Numbered from the stretch's first letter, positions 27,828 to 36,424 are shown. The stretch is 64,000 nucleotides of DNA from Candidatus Sigynarchaeota archaeon (GCA_030587525.1 JAUQYW010000652.1:1-64000); one strand, 5' to 3'. Made by a program: numbers and translations. Notes: generated from the sequence alone by a model not told the origin.

Positions 27828-30707
27828 TTACTGAGATGATCCCTGTTTCTCGTCATCTCCGGAACCGTCCTTTACAGCCGGTCTCTTGTCATCGGGATCA
27901 TCCGCCTTCCCGGGCTTGCCATCCTTCTTTCCTTCTAGTCCAGGTTCCGTATCCCCAACTTTTTGGCTCGCGTCGGGTTTCCCCTCGATATTTTTCAGGC
28001 CCTGGGATTTTTCCTTCGCGGTTCTGGAATAAAATGCCTTCACGCCGAGATCCTTGTCGAGCTGGGGCATGATCTCGCCGAACTTGCCGTCCTTCAGTTG
28101 GCCGATAGACCGCGGCATTGTTTCCTTCTGCTTTGATGCCATAAGCGATTTTTCCGCGATGTGCGACTCGAGGGCTTGTTTTAGCCGCTCTGCGAAACTC
28201 AAGAAAACATATTCCCGCGAGGAGAGGATCCATTCTGGTTGTGTTCCCACGATGAGAGGGTCCATTCTCGCCGCACCCTTGGTCAAGAAATCGGCAAACT
28301 TTTCCAGATTCTTGCTATCCGGGGTTATATTTTCATCGATGTCTACCCGGTTTTTGGCGAGATCGGCGATGCTTTGCATGATGCTCAAAATTTCCTTGAT
28401 ATACGGGTCTGTATTTTCAAGGCTACCCCGGGCCTGGAGAACGATAACATATCGGGGGAGTTTTATTCCCTGGAGCTCCATTTCTTTTTGCTCGAGCACT
28501 TTTTTTGCCTCGAGTGCCGCGAGTGCATCGTGCTCCTTCGTGCCAGCACGTGCAATGATGCCACGGAAATCGGGCGTGTTGATCAACGAATCGATGAGAT
28601 CGACCTTGTCGTATTCGGCAGCAAATGAAGGCTGCAATAAATAATGCATTCGTGGCATAGCCTTTCCGACCTGGGCGATATAAGTGCTTCGGAACAATAC
28701 CATGGCGAAATAATCCTCCTTTGGATAGAAAAACACGGGATGATCTTCCTCGTGTTCCAGCTCATCGAGTATATCACTCCAGGATACATTCTTGTAGAAA
28801 TAGCTATATTTCGCGGGTTCATTGTCCCGGATTTCCCCGATGATCCTGTATAAAACATCGGCACCGGATGGCAATTGCTGCTTGAGCTCGATGAACTTGT
28901 ACCACGGCATCACCAGTACCTTCAATTCCTCTTGTGACCCCGCTGCTTCAAATCGCTCGTGTTTATAATTTTCAGACCAGTTGATCGAAAATTGTACCTT
29001 CTCGAACACGAGCGATGATATCCGCCTTGCCTGGAACAAGTCTTCAAACGCGCGGAACGATGGGGGGATTAACACGTGCAGTATCGGGGGAAATCGTGGA
29101 TCGAACCGTATCGGGTTGCTCGCGCCGGCCGAGATCAGCCGATATACAGCCCACACGCCGGAATGGGCATCCATCGCTCCTAATGCTCTTTCCAGGGGCT
29201 TCAATTTCTCGATCTTTGCCTCGATGCCTTTTTTTCGATCCTGGTCCTGCTGCGACTGCTCCCATGGTAGCGCCTTGACCTTTTCCTCGAACATAGCAAC
29301 CGTGCTCGTGCACGCGGATTTTTTCGTGCTCAAGCCATCGGGCACGTCGCATTTCAAGGAAAAGATCTTGATCTCATCCTCGATTTCCGAGCAAACTGCC
29401 TTCCACCTCGCGAGGGTCGCTGCTTTCATAGCTTCCACCTGGTCCGAGTTGTACAGGTTCATAGTTGCGAGCCGGGCCAGGCGCAGCGCGTTCTGGATGT
29501 TCAGCTTCTTATTGATGAAATTATCCAGGAACGCCTTGCAGAAGACGTGCGCGGACTCGGACTCGATTTCCCACTGCGTGCCGATGAAATACTTGACGCC
29601 GCCCGAGAAGAAGTATTGAAACAGGTTGTTTTCCGGAGACGTGTCGTAGATCACGTTTGCCCGTGTCGAGTCGCACGCGTTCAAGAATAATATCGCGGGA
29701 AACGCCGTGCTTTTCTTGAAAACAGCCGCGATCTCCTTGGACGAATCGTTCCTGCGCCGGTCGCGGTAAAAAACTTCCGATTTCAGCGGTTCATCAGGGT
29801 TGAACTTGAGATGGCTCGTGAAAAACAGCGCAAGTGGCTTCCTATTCTTGAATTCCTTGTCCACGTCAACGAGAATATCACGTTGCCAGTTTTCAGATGA
29901 ATAGTTCTCGATCAACGAGACTTGTTCTGGATACCGGGCTTGGATCTCCTTGATGAATGCGATGTAGTCCTCGAGCCCGCTGTAGAGCTCAAAGAAATTC
30001 TTGGACGCAAAGATCACGAAGCGCAGCGAATCAAGGATCGCTCCACTATCCTCCTGGAGCATCCGGGCTTTCTCTACCGTGGAGATATTCGCTTCTTCCG
30101 GCTTGAACAAGCCAGATAGCTCGACATTGATCTCCAGAGATAAGTATTTGCCTTGATCCAGCATCATCATTTCCCACGGAACGGTCAAGTCATTCGATAT
30201 GATCTTGAGGGTCTTCACGCCGTAGATCATATATCGTGACTCCGTACATAACGACTCGATCCGGGCCGCGATTTTTTCCGGAAAGAAGCGATTCATGTTA
30301 TTTCCAATTTCCTCGATGTCATCCTTCAACTTGAGATCCTGGGCCATGATGCCTTGGATTGTTTTGTAATCATCGAGACTGACTTCGTTCCGTTCAGCAA
30401 TGATCTCCCCAGCATACTGGAAGATGAATAAATATGAAATGGCCGAAAAATTGACGTTTTTCTTTAATTGAATGATGAGTTGGCGGATGACCGCATTTTT
30501 GCAGGGTAATTCATCGACGTTCTTGTCGGGGTGCCTTCCCAGGTACCCGTTCAAGAACCGTTCCATTTCATCGCTGGAGCATGGTCCTTCCTGAGCTATC
30601 AATTTCTTGACATCCAAGACCGAGCTAATCGGTATGCTCACTTCGCGAAAGATGTACAGGAAGGCAGTGCCTTCATTTCCCGGGTTATCCATCACTTCGT
30701 GGAACAC
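27828..30707 (-). CDS. CHAT-domain protease-like protein
   Basis: 959 residues, no signal peptide or TM, so cytosolic. A helical N-terminal region (~1-165) leads into a CHAT (caspase-HetF-associated with TPRs) domain at ~165-425. The CHAT landmarks are T-V-P-W-E-M-M (175-181), His299 in L-A-L-F-F-T-S-H-L-K-F, Cys345 in I-L-F-L-N-A-C-D-S-T, G-G-V-K-Y-F-I-G-T-Q-W-E-I (369-381) and A-L-R-L-A-R at the last helix, so the His/Cys dyad is intact. The ~430-900 region is mixed alpha/beta and not recognised; there are no obvious TPRs. The last ~60 residues are Lys/Asp/Gly-rich and disordered. Its start overlaps the end of the eEF1A-like gene by 23 nt, so the two are co-translated. CHAT proteases in Craspase-type and other defence systems are held inactive until a partner senses a trigger. 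Here the partner candidate is the GTPase. Confidence 0.85.
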   Translation of the reverse strand: MFHEVMDNPGNEGTAFLYIFREVSIPISSVLDVKKLIAQEGPCSSDEMERFLNGYLGRHPDKNVDELPCKNAVIRQLIIQLKKNVNFSAISYLFIFQYAGEIIAERNEVSLDDYKTIQGIMAQDLKLKDDIEEIGNNMNRFFPEKIAARIESLCTESRYMIYGVKTLKIISNDLTVPWEMMMLDQGKYLSLEINVELSGLFKPEEANISTVEKARMLQEDSGAILDSLRFVIFASKNFFELYSGLEDYIAFIKEIQARYPEQVSLIENYSSENWQRDILVDVDKEFKNRKPLALFFTSHLKFNPDEPLKSEVFYRDRRRNDSSKEIAAVFKKSTAFPAILFLNACDSTRANVIYDTSPENNLFQYFFSGGVKYFIGTQWEIESESAHVFCKAFLDNFINKKLNIQNALRLARLATMNLYNSDQVEAMKAATLARWKAVCSEIEDEIKIFSLKCDVPDGLSTKKSACTSTVAMFEEKVKALPWEQSQQDQDRKKGIEAKIEKLKPLERALGAMDAHSGVWAVYRLISAGASNPIRFDPRFPPILHVLIPPSFRAFEDLFQARRISSLVFEKVQFSINWSENYKHERFEAAGSQEELKVLVMPWYKFIELKQQLPSGADVLYRIIGEIRDNEPAKYSYFYKNVSWSDILDELEHEEDHPVFFYPKEDYFAMVLFRSTYIAQVGKAMPRMHYLLQPSFAAEYDKVDLIDSLINTPDFRGIIARAGTKEHDALAALEAKKVLEQKEMELQGIKLPRYVIVLQARGSLENTDPYIKEILSIMQSIADLAKNRVDIDENITPDSKNLEKFADFLTKGAARMDPLIVGTQPEWILSSREYVFLSFAERLKQALESHIAEKSLMASKQKETMPRSIGQLKDGKFGEIMPQLDKDLGVKAFYSRTAKEKSQGLKNIEGKPDASQKVGDTEPGLEGKKDGKPGKADDPDDKRPAVKDGSGDDEKQGSSQ

Positions 30708-32097
30708 CTCTAGTGATCAATCCTATCGCGATGATTTCCTTGCCTTGTTTCATGAAGAATCGGCACAACGACGAATTTTTGTTAGTGTCATAGCTCTCGA
30801 AGGCGATCTTGCCATCCACGATCTTCATCGTGACTTCCGTGAGAGTCCTGGCAGGGATGATGCTCGTGACAACCTGGGCATCTTGCTGGGAAACCTTGAT
30901 AAGCTGCTCCTCGCCCGAGGCCTCAGCCTTGATCTTGTAAAAAAACTTCGAGCATATCACGATCTTGCATGTATATGATTTGTTGTTGAAAAAGAATGTG
31001 TAACTCTCGCCGTTCCGAAGATCTTTCCCAAATACTAGCAAGAAAGCCTGGAAATCGGCAGCTGTGATGGGCGGCTCGTCTTCGAGACCAATGACCGACC
31101 CGTTCAGGGTCTTGAGATCGAGGTTAGGTGCCAGGAATTGCACGTAGGTGTATTCGTCGGTTTGTACCTCGTCGAGTTCCTGGCCAGACATGTCGAAAAA
31201 TCGCACGTCGATCATCTTGCCAAGGGGATAGATAACCAAGCGCGTCGTTTTCTTTGACACGGTACCAGATTCCACGATGCCAAAAACGACGGGGGTCTTT
31301 CTGTTTTTTATGGTTATTTCTTTTTCATTCCCTACCAGGATGCGGATGCGGGACTTATCACTTTTCATTTTCGATGATATCTTCTGGATCGTATCAAACA
31401 ATGAAAGACCGTCATACCACTCCATATTCTTGCTGATCTCGGTGACATTATCGCCGAGCAATGCTGACGTGGGGATGAAGAGCCGGTTTTTAAAATAAAT
31501 TTGCTCGCTATCGAGGATATCTTCAATGAACTTTTTAACTTTTTTAAATTGCGCCTCTTGCCACTTCACGGACGGGTCATCCATGAAATTGATGCAAAAG
31601 ATCACGGATTGGTAATTGAAAGTTTTCAAGATGAGCAACAAATTCCGTCCTGTCTCGGAATCAACGCTCAAGGCTTCTTGATATTGGTTTTCCACTGCCG
31701 ACACGACGAAAATCGCGATGTCGGCGATGATCAAACCCTTGATCCACTCGGTCAAGTAATGCTTGTTTCCCGGCGTGTCGATGGACAAGATGCGCTTGGA
31801 TCCGTGCTCTTGAACCCACTCGTTGATGTAAATTTCCGTGGTCATGCGGTCCTTACGCTCTTCTTCGTGGAAAAGGCCCTTTATCAATGCATTAAAATCC
31901 TTGAAATATTTCGGCAGCGCTCGCAAGAAATACGCGTAATTCCTCGTGTCTTGTTGGAACATCTTGATGAATTGCTCATCAAACATGGACCGATTCATTT
32001 GAAAGAGTAACTGCCCGTTCAGCGTGGATTTTCCTTGCATCTTGTGACCGATGAACATTATCTTGAGCTTACCTTCTTGGGGATTTTCGATGCTCAC
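30685..32097 (-). CDS. divergent eEF1A/EF-Tu-like GTPase with altered active-site motifs
   Basis: 470 residues, GTG start. The domain plan of eEF1A is complete: a G domain (1-240), a beta-barrel domain II (~245-330) and domain III (~335-465). Motifs: P-loop GHKMQGKST (17-25); R-M-T-T-E-I in place of switch I R-G-I-T-I-D (Thr kept); D-T-P-G-N (107-111) where translation factors have D-x-P-G-H, so the catalytic His is Asn111; N-F-M-D (170-173) in place of N-K-M-D; and S-A-L-L-G-D-N (211-217), close to the G-D-N of eEF1A. The N-Y-A-Y-F-L stretch matches the eEF1A 'F-K-Y-A-W-V-L' helix, so it is closest to archaeal/eukaryal eEF1A, not SelB or IF2. Altered hydrolysis and base recognition argue against an elongation role and for a regulator or decoy (inference). 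The gene overlaps the CHAT gene by 23 nt. Confidence 0.85.
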   Translation of the reverse strand: MSIENPQEGKLKIMFIGHKMQGKSTLNGQLLFQMNRSMFDEQFIKMFQQDTRNYAYFLRALPKYFKDFNALIKGLFHEEERKDRMTTEIYINEWVQEHGSKRILSIDTPGNKHYLTEWIKGLIIADIAIFVVSAVENQYQEALSVDSETGRNLLLILKTFNYQSVIFCINFMDDPSVKWQEAQFKKVKKFIEDILDSEQIYFKNRLFIPTSALLGDNVTEISKNMEWYDGLSLFDTIQKISSKMKSDKSRIRILVGNEKEITIKNRKTPVVFGIVESGTVSKKTTRLVIYPLGKMIDVRFFDMSGQELDEVQTDEYTYVQFLAPNLDLKTLNGSVIGLEDEPPITAADFQAFLLVFGKDLRNGESYTFFFNNKSYTCKIVICSKFFYKIKAEASGEEQLIKVSQQDAQVVTSIIPARTLTEVTMKIVDGKIAFESYDTNKNSSLCRFFMKQGKEIIAIGLITRGVPRSDG

Positions 32098-32247
32098 GAT
32101 TTATCCACGCCGTCAAGAAATCAAGTGAAGAACGTAATATCTTGATAACAGATATAGCCGCGCATTTTTAAGAATGACTTTGAAACGAGCCAATCGATGA
32201 TTTTAAAAAATAAGAAATTTGGAAATGGAGGAAAAAGAACCGTTCAC

Positions 32248-33534
32248 TCAAGCAGAGAAATTACCAACCCAATTCTTAAGACCAGGCGCTAGCTTGCTGA
32301 GCGGATTATTCTCGACCAATAAGAATTGCAGCTTGGTCAAGTGCTTTATCGTTTCTGGTAAACTTTCCAGTTTGTTGTTGCGGACATCAAGTCGAACGAT
32401 TGCAGCGAGATCACCGATTTTTCCTGGCAATGAAACTAACTGGTTGTTAAAAGCGTCAAGTCGTATAAGCGCCTTGAGCTTCACGATCGTCTCGGGCAAG
32501 GAATCGAGCTTGTTCCCGTTAACGCTCACCATTTCGAGTGCTTCCAGCTGCCCGATAGAATCGGGCATGGAGGTCAAGCTGTTGTCCGCGAGGCTCAGCC
32601 ACTTCAAGAATTTCAAGCTCCCGATCTTGGCTGGCAATGATTTCAAACCTGTATTAAACAAGCCAAGAGCGAGCACGTGGCCATCTTCGCTTGCGAATCC
32701 AAACGTGTTCCACTCGACGCGATCGAGGTGCGGGATCGGTTTTCCGATGAATTCCTCTATCGAATACAGGACGGCGCATTCCGTGGCGGTCAACAAGACG
32801 CCGTGGTAATCTTGCATTCCATCCTTGGTCACATCTTTCAAGGTCAAGACGAACGGCGCTGGATGCTGGATCAATGGCGAGGATGGCAAGGATCGTGAAA
32901 ACTTGCTTGGTGTAATGTCAGCGGCTTTTAGAGCCAAGTACTCGTTGGTCATCGAAGACACGAGTCCTGATCGAAGATCTTGCTGGAGCTCATCGCGATA
33001 CCGGATGGCGGTGCCGGTGCTCACCTTGGAGGGATTTTCAGTTATTTCTTTCGGGTAAGCTTGAGAAACATCGATGACATTCAAGACCGCGCGTCCTTTT
33101 TCCGACACGCTAAATATCACCTTCCCGTCAGGAGCTTGTTTCTTGATGAGCAAGCCTTCTTTCCAGAGCTGGTTGAGGTAATTCGATTCAACGCTCCGGG
33201 ATCGCATCGTCTTTTTTACGACATCGGCTGCCGTTGCAATATTGTTTAATTCGACAACTGCCACCAAGGATTTGATCTTGGTGCTTGAGACAGCCCCGGC
33301 ATCACTCTTGATTGGTGCTTCCGAGGAGGATGAAACAGGTTCATACAAGTTACTTCTGTCCAGGAAAGATTGATGTGCATAGGAAATGGGCCGCGCTGCA
33401 TCACTGGATGCGAGGTTCGAGGGCGAATAATTGATGTCCAGGTCTTTCAAGCCGAGCAATTGCCTTATATTGAGGTCTTTTTGGACGTCCTTGGATTTAC
33501 GTCCACGTGAAGAATTAGGGCCATTATATTCCAT
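32248..33534 (-). CDS. winged-helix plus leucine-rich-repeat protein
   Basis: 428 residues, cytosolic. The N-terminal ~80 residues are low-complexity. A winged-helix-like domain lies at ~85-155 (T-K-I-K-S-L-V-A-V-V-E-L then R-S-V-E-S-N-Y-L-N-Q-L-W-K-E-G-L-L and a K-V-I-F-S-V-S-E-K-G wing). A middle segment is unassigned (~160-280). Five to six 23-residue LRRs follow at ~290-415, with L-x-x-L-P-x-x-I-G-x-L consensus (for example G-L-K-S-L-P-A-K-I-G-S-L). LRRs serve protein-protein recognition; a wHTH suggests DNA binding or a protein interface. The gene lies 150 nt upstream of the eEF1A-like gene, same strand, so it may be part of the same unit or a regulator of it (inference). An inverted repeat sits upstream of its start. 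Confidence 0.75.
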   Translation of the reverse strand: MEYNGPNSSRGRKSKDVQKDLNIRQLLGLKDLDINYSPSNLASSDAARPISYAHQSFLDRSNLYEPVSSSSEAPIKSDAGAVSSTKIKSLVAVVELNNIATAADVVKKTMRSRSVESNYLNQLWKEGLLIKKQAPDGKVIFSVSEKGRAVLNVIDVSQAYPKEITENPSKVSTGTAIRYRDELQQDLRSGLVSSMTNEYLALKAADITPSKFSRSLPSSPLIQHPAPFVLTLKDVTKDGMQDYHGVLLTATECAVLYSIEEFIGKPIPHLDRVEWNTFGFASEDGHVLALGLFNTGLKSLPAKIGSLKFLKWLSLADNSLTSMPDSIGQLEALEMVSVNGNKLDSLPETIVKLKALIRLDAFNNQLVSLPGKIGDLAAIVRLDVRNNKLESLPETIKHLTKLQFLLVENNPLSKLAPGLKNWVGNFSA

Positions 33535-33563
33535 TATATCACGCTCTTATCGTCTTTTTTTAT

Positions 33564-33608
33564 TGGTGTTTAAAGTGTTGATGCTGTTTAATCATTGTTT
33601 AAACACCA
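33564..33608. promoter_or_regulatory. inverted repeat between divergent genes
   Basis: TGGTGTTTAAA (33564-33574) is the exact reverse complement of TTTAAACACCA (33598-33608), so there are 11-bp arms and a 23-nt spacer. It lies 30 nt upstream of the LRR gene start and 172 nt upstream of the plus-strand paralogue pair. It is a candidate operator; a structured 5' leader is the alternative. Confidence 0.5.
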
Positions 33609-33780
33609 TCATATTTAAAGATTTTGGCCATGTCCGATAAGGATTAGGCCTTTACAAGTTACCGATAACTTGAGTATAAAGCACGTCTCGTCGCCACGTT
33701 GAGACCGTTGTTAAATACTCCGATGCCGAAAGATAAGATATACATCTTGCAATGCAAATATCAGCGAGGGAACAATTCTC

Positions 33781-34524
33781 ATGGATAGCAACTGGCTTTG
33801 GATACCACCGGAGAACGCCGAGCAACAGTTGAAGGGGAGGGCTAAAGATTTCTTCCACTGGTTGCAATTATTGAAGGAAAAGTTGTTCTACGTTGCAAAA
33901 AACGTTCAAGAAGAAGCTTTTCGCTTTGATATCATCAAGGAATACCATGAAATAAAAACGAATGATAGCGAATTCCTTTACGTGCCTGCCGGTGAACTGG
34001 ATGATGCCCTCGATAAATTGAAAAAGAAAGCTCCCACGCGGACGCGGAATTTCAAGTTCACGCTGAACATGCTCTTCACGTCCCAGGCAGGAACGAGCTC
34101 GAACGAGCTTTCCATCCTCAGCGACATCGCTTTCTTTTACAGGAAAAATAAGGAAGACACTGCGCGGGATCTCGACACGATCTCAAAATCGGTTGTATTT
34201 CAAAACGAGCCCATGTGTGTTAATATCGTGGACCACGTTGCTCCTTTGTTCACCTTGTTGATATATCAAGCAAATATCTACGAGAACAAGTTCAAGTTCA
34301 CCTTGAACCCGTTAAAAAGGGAGAACCGGATCATTGACATTGTCGGCATGATCGCAAGCATGCTTAAAGAAGTCCATCTTGAAGATCTCACGGGACTGCT
34401 CGATCAATATGATGATGTCATAATAACCTTCTTGAGATTCTGCAAAGACAACAGTTACAAACCGTTCTACACGGCGGATAAACCCATCAGCGGCGCACCG
34501 CCACCGAGCCAGCTGCACACATGA
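33781..34524 (+). CDS. unknown soluble protein, paralogue A of a tandem pair
   Basis: 247 residues, no signal or TM. I do not recognise the family. It aligns along its length with the next gene: I-P-P-E-N near the start, R-A-K-D-F-F-H-W, L-L-K-E-K-L-F-Y-V, E-I-K-T-N-D, F-K-F-T-L-N-M-L, a S-D-I-A-F-F-Y-R-K segment and a closing helical third. The first half looks beta-rich, the second half helical. A GCGAGGG tract 11 nt before the ATG could serve as a ribosome site. Its stop (34522-34524) overlaps the alternative upstream ATG of the next gene, so the pair is an operon. The two face away from the LRR/eEF1A-like/CHAT genes, with a shared intergenic region. Confidence 0.7.
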   Translation: MDSNWLWIPPENAEQQLKGRAKDFFHWLQLLKEKLFYVAKNVQEEAFRFDIIKEYHEIKTNDSEFLYVPAGELDDALDKLKKKAPTRTRNFKFTLNMLFTSQAGTSSNELSILSDIAFFYRKNKEDTARDLDTISKSVVFQNEPMCVNIVDHVAPLFTLLIYQANIYENKFKFTLNPLKRENRIIDIVGMIASMLKEVHLEDLTGLLDQYDDVIITFLRFCKDNSYKPFYTADKPISGAPPPSQLHT

Positions 34525-34530
34525 AGGAGA
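34524..34530 (+). promoter_or_regulatory. Shine-Dalgarno site deciding the start of paralogue B
   Basis: AAGGAGA follows the stop of paralogue A and ends 8 nt before the ATG at 34539, which makes 34539 the better start than the ATG at 34521. Confidence 0.65.
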
Positions 34531-34538
34531 TGACTGCC

Positions 34539-35282
34539 ATGCCGATGAACTTGATACCCCCGGAAAAAGTGGACGAGATCATGCCACCACGGGCGCGCGA
34601 CGTTTTCAAATGGATGTTGAAGCTGAAAGAAGACATCGTGTTCGTGGGAAAACACGACACCATGGATTTGTACCAGATCAACATCAAAAAAGATTACATC
34701 CAGATCGAAACGAACGATGGCGAGACGCACTTCAGGGAAGCGGGAAACGTCAGCGACTTGAAAGAGCAAGCCGAGGAACGCCAGCCAAAAGTCACGAAAA
34801 AGTTCGTTTTCGTGCTGAACATCATACTCGATTTCGAGGCCGACAACAACAAGCCAAAAATGATAATGATGTCCGACCTGGCGTTCTTTTACAGGAAAAA
34901 AGAAGAGGACACGGAAACGGACATAGATTCCATTCGTGCCGGTGTGAAAAAATCCGGGATCGATGTATCGATGAACGTTGTCGAGGGCCTTGGCTCGATT
35001 CTTGACTTGCTTGCCTATCAATCCAGAGCTCCGGCCAATGAATTCAAATATGGAATATCATTGTTAAAACAAGATGATCGGATCGTCGAAATATTGAAAA
35101 CGTACTCATACGCCGATCAAGATTTCCACCTGGAGCTTCTCGGCCGGTTTTTGGCCTATTATGGACAGATGATCGAGTTTACGCTCGATTTTTGCCACGA
35201 AAACAAGTACTTGCCGATCATCACCATCGATACGTCGCACCCCGCCAAGCCAGCTTCAGATCCTGGCACGATGTACGGTTAA
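34539..35282 (+). CDS. unknown soluble protein, paralogue B of a tandem pair
   Basis: 247 residues from the ATG at 34539, the same length as paralogue A, which supports this start over the ATG at 34521 (253 residues). Shared landmarks are I-P-P-E-K, R-A-R-D-V-F-K-W, L-K-L-K-E-D-I-V-F-V, Q-I-E-T-N-D, F-V-F-V-L-N-I-I, M-S-D-L-A-F-F-Y-R-K-K-E-E-D-T and a final helical part with F-T-L-D-F-C. The two copies have diverged strongly, so the duplication is old. Function is unknown. Conservation of the central S-D-(I/L)-A-F-F-Y-R-K core in both copies marks it as the functional part. Confidence 0.7.
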   Translation: MPMNLIPPEKVDEIMPPRARDVFKWMLKLKEDIVFVGKHDTMDLYQINIKKDYIQIETNDGETHFREAGNVSDLKEQAEERQPKVTKKFVFVLNIILDFEADNNKPKMIMMSDLAFFYRKKEEDTETDIDSIRAGVKKSGIDVSMNVVEGLGSILDLLAYQSRAPANEFKYGISLLKQDDRIVEILKTYSYADQDFHLELLGRFLAYYGQMIEFTLDFCHENKYLPIITIDTSHPAKPASDPGTMYG

Positions 35283-35300
35283 TTTTTTTGTTTTTTATTG
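35283..35300 (+). terminator. oligo-T terminator candidate
   Basis: AATTTTTTTGTTTTTTATTG directly follows the stop codon of paralogue B. T-tracts of this kind end archaeal transcripts. Confidence 0.5.
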
Positions 35301-35537
35301 ATTTCTTGCTGATTTCACGCTGGATAAATGTTTTGCTAATCCTGGTTGATTTGGTTCCTTGATAGTATTTTTTAATTTCAGCAAAACTCTTGTTCTGCTT
35401 TTGTGTATGCCTTCTTTCTCATCGAAGTTGATAAGCGAATCACTTTTCGTTAATAATGCTTTTGCCCGGGGCTCAAGGTTTATTAGACCTTGGGTGTTGT
35501 GCTGAATAAGTAAGAAATTTTGGCGTAGGCGATCCGA

Positions 35538-36341
35538 GTGGTAGAATCTAACAAGCCCGAGAATGAAAAACCAGAGGAAAAGGAAAAAAAGGAAAACCCG
35601 GTCATGAAATTCTTTTCAGACACGATCCTGAGACCAATGGATAAAGTATTCGATGGAATCTTGAAAGCCGTGGAAAACGCGGGGATGACGAATCAGATCC
35701 AGTATCCGTTTTACCTCACCCAAGACATGCTGTGGTGGGGAATCACCCACAACTTGTTTGGCTTCGAGATCTATGGCAGCGAGAATGTGCCTCCGGAGGG
35801 TAAAGCAGCGGTCGTTTGTGCTAACCATCAAAGCCTTTTCGACCCTGTCATCTATTGCGTAACATTTGCACATTACTCGCGCCGGCGCATCCATGTCATG
35901 GGAAAGGAAGAAATGTTCACCGTCCCGCTCATCCAAAGTTATATCAAGTGGTGTTACGCGTTTCCGGTCAAGCGCGGCGAGCACGATGAGGCGGCATACC
36001 AGAAGGCGCTCGATTTCTTGCGCCAGGGCGAGCTTGTCGGCATGTATCCAGAAGGCACGACGAATCTCGGGGAATATGGCTTCCTCGAGCCCAAAACCGG
36101 TGCTGCCCGCATGGCCATCGATGCAAAAGTACCGATCCTCCCCGTGGGCATCACGGGCGTGGAACGGATATTGCCTCGAAGCCAGAATTTCCCCAACTTG
36201 AGCGAGAAATTGACCGTCAAGATAGGTGAACCGATCACGATCCACGAGAAATTTTTCGACAAGAAAGACATCGGTCATGATGATTTGAAAAAGATTATGG
36301 ACCTCGTGATGGAAAAAATCAAGGGATTGCTCCTTTATTGA
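35538..36341 (+). CDS. 1-acyl-glycerol-3-phosphate acyltransferase-like protein (PlsC family)
   Basis: 267 residues, GTG start. A charged Glu/Lys-rich N-terminus is followed by a PlsC/AGPAT domain (~75-250). It has the catalytic N-H-Q-S-L-F-D (96-102; family motif N-H-x4-D), Y-P-E-G-T-T (170-175; motif P-E-G-T), an F-P-V-K-R-G segment matching the 'F-V-x-R' block, and V-P-I-L-P-V-G-I-T-G. The only strongly hydrophobic stretches are amphipathic, so the protein is probably peripheral. The enzyme family acylates lysophosphatidate in ester-lipid synthesis, which ordinary archaea do not make. Such genes have been reported in some Asgard archaea, but the acceptor here is unknown. A 255-nt gap with an oligo-T tract separates it from the gene before. 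Confidence 0.8.
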   Translation: MVESNKPENEKPEEKEKKENPVMKFFSDTILRPMDKVFDGILKAVENAGMTNQIQYPFYLTQDMLWWGITHNLFGFEIYGSENVPPEGKAAVVCANHQSLFDPVIYCVTFAHYSRRRIHVMGKEEMFTVPLIQSYIKWCYAFPVKRGEHDEAAYQKALDFLRQGELVGMYPEGTTNLGEYGFLEPKTGAARMAIDAKVPILPVGITGVERILPRSQNFPNLSEKLTVKIGEPITIHEKFFDKKDIGHDDLKKIMDLVMEKIKGLLLY

Positions 36342-36380
36342 ACGTGCTTCGATTCTTTTCTCATCTTTATAGCGTGTTAT

Positions 36381-36390
36381 CCTTTTTTTT
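36381..36390 (+). terminator. oligo-T terminator candidate
   Basis: CCTTTTTTTT lies 40 nt after the acyltransferase stop and 35 nt before the second SIR2-TPR gene. Confidence 0.4.
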
Positions 36391-36424
36391 CATGCTCTTG
36401 CCCAGCGATTAATGAAGATCCGTC

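Noticed and set aside
28054-28644. A 196-codon plus-strand frame inside the CHAT gene
   Set aside because: Shadow of the CHAT gene; Ser/Phe-rich, no motif.
30685-32097. Calling the GTPase a normal elongation factor 1A
   Set aside because: The catalytic His, the NKxD Lys and switch I are all changed, and the gene overlaps a protease gene instead of lying with translation genes.
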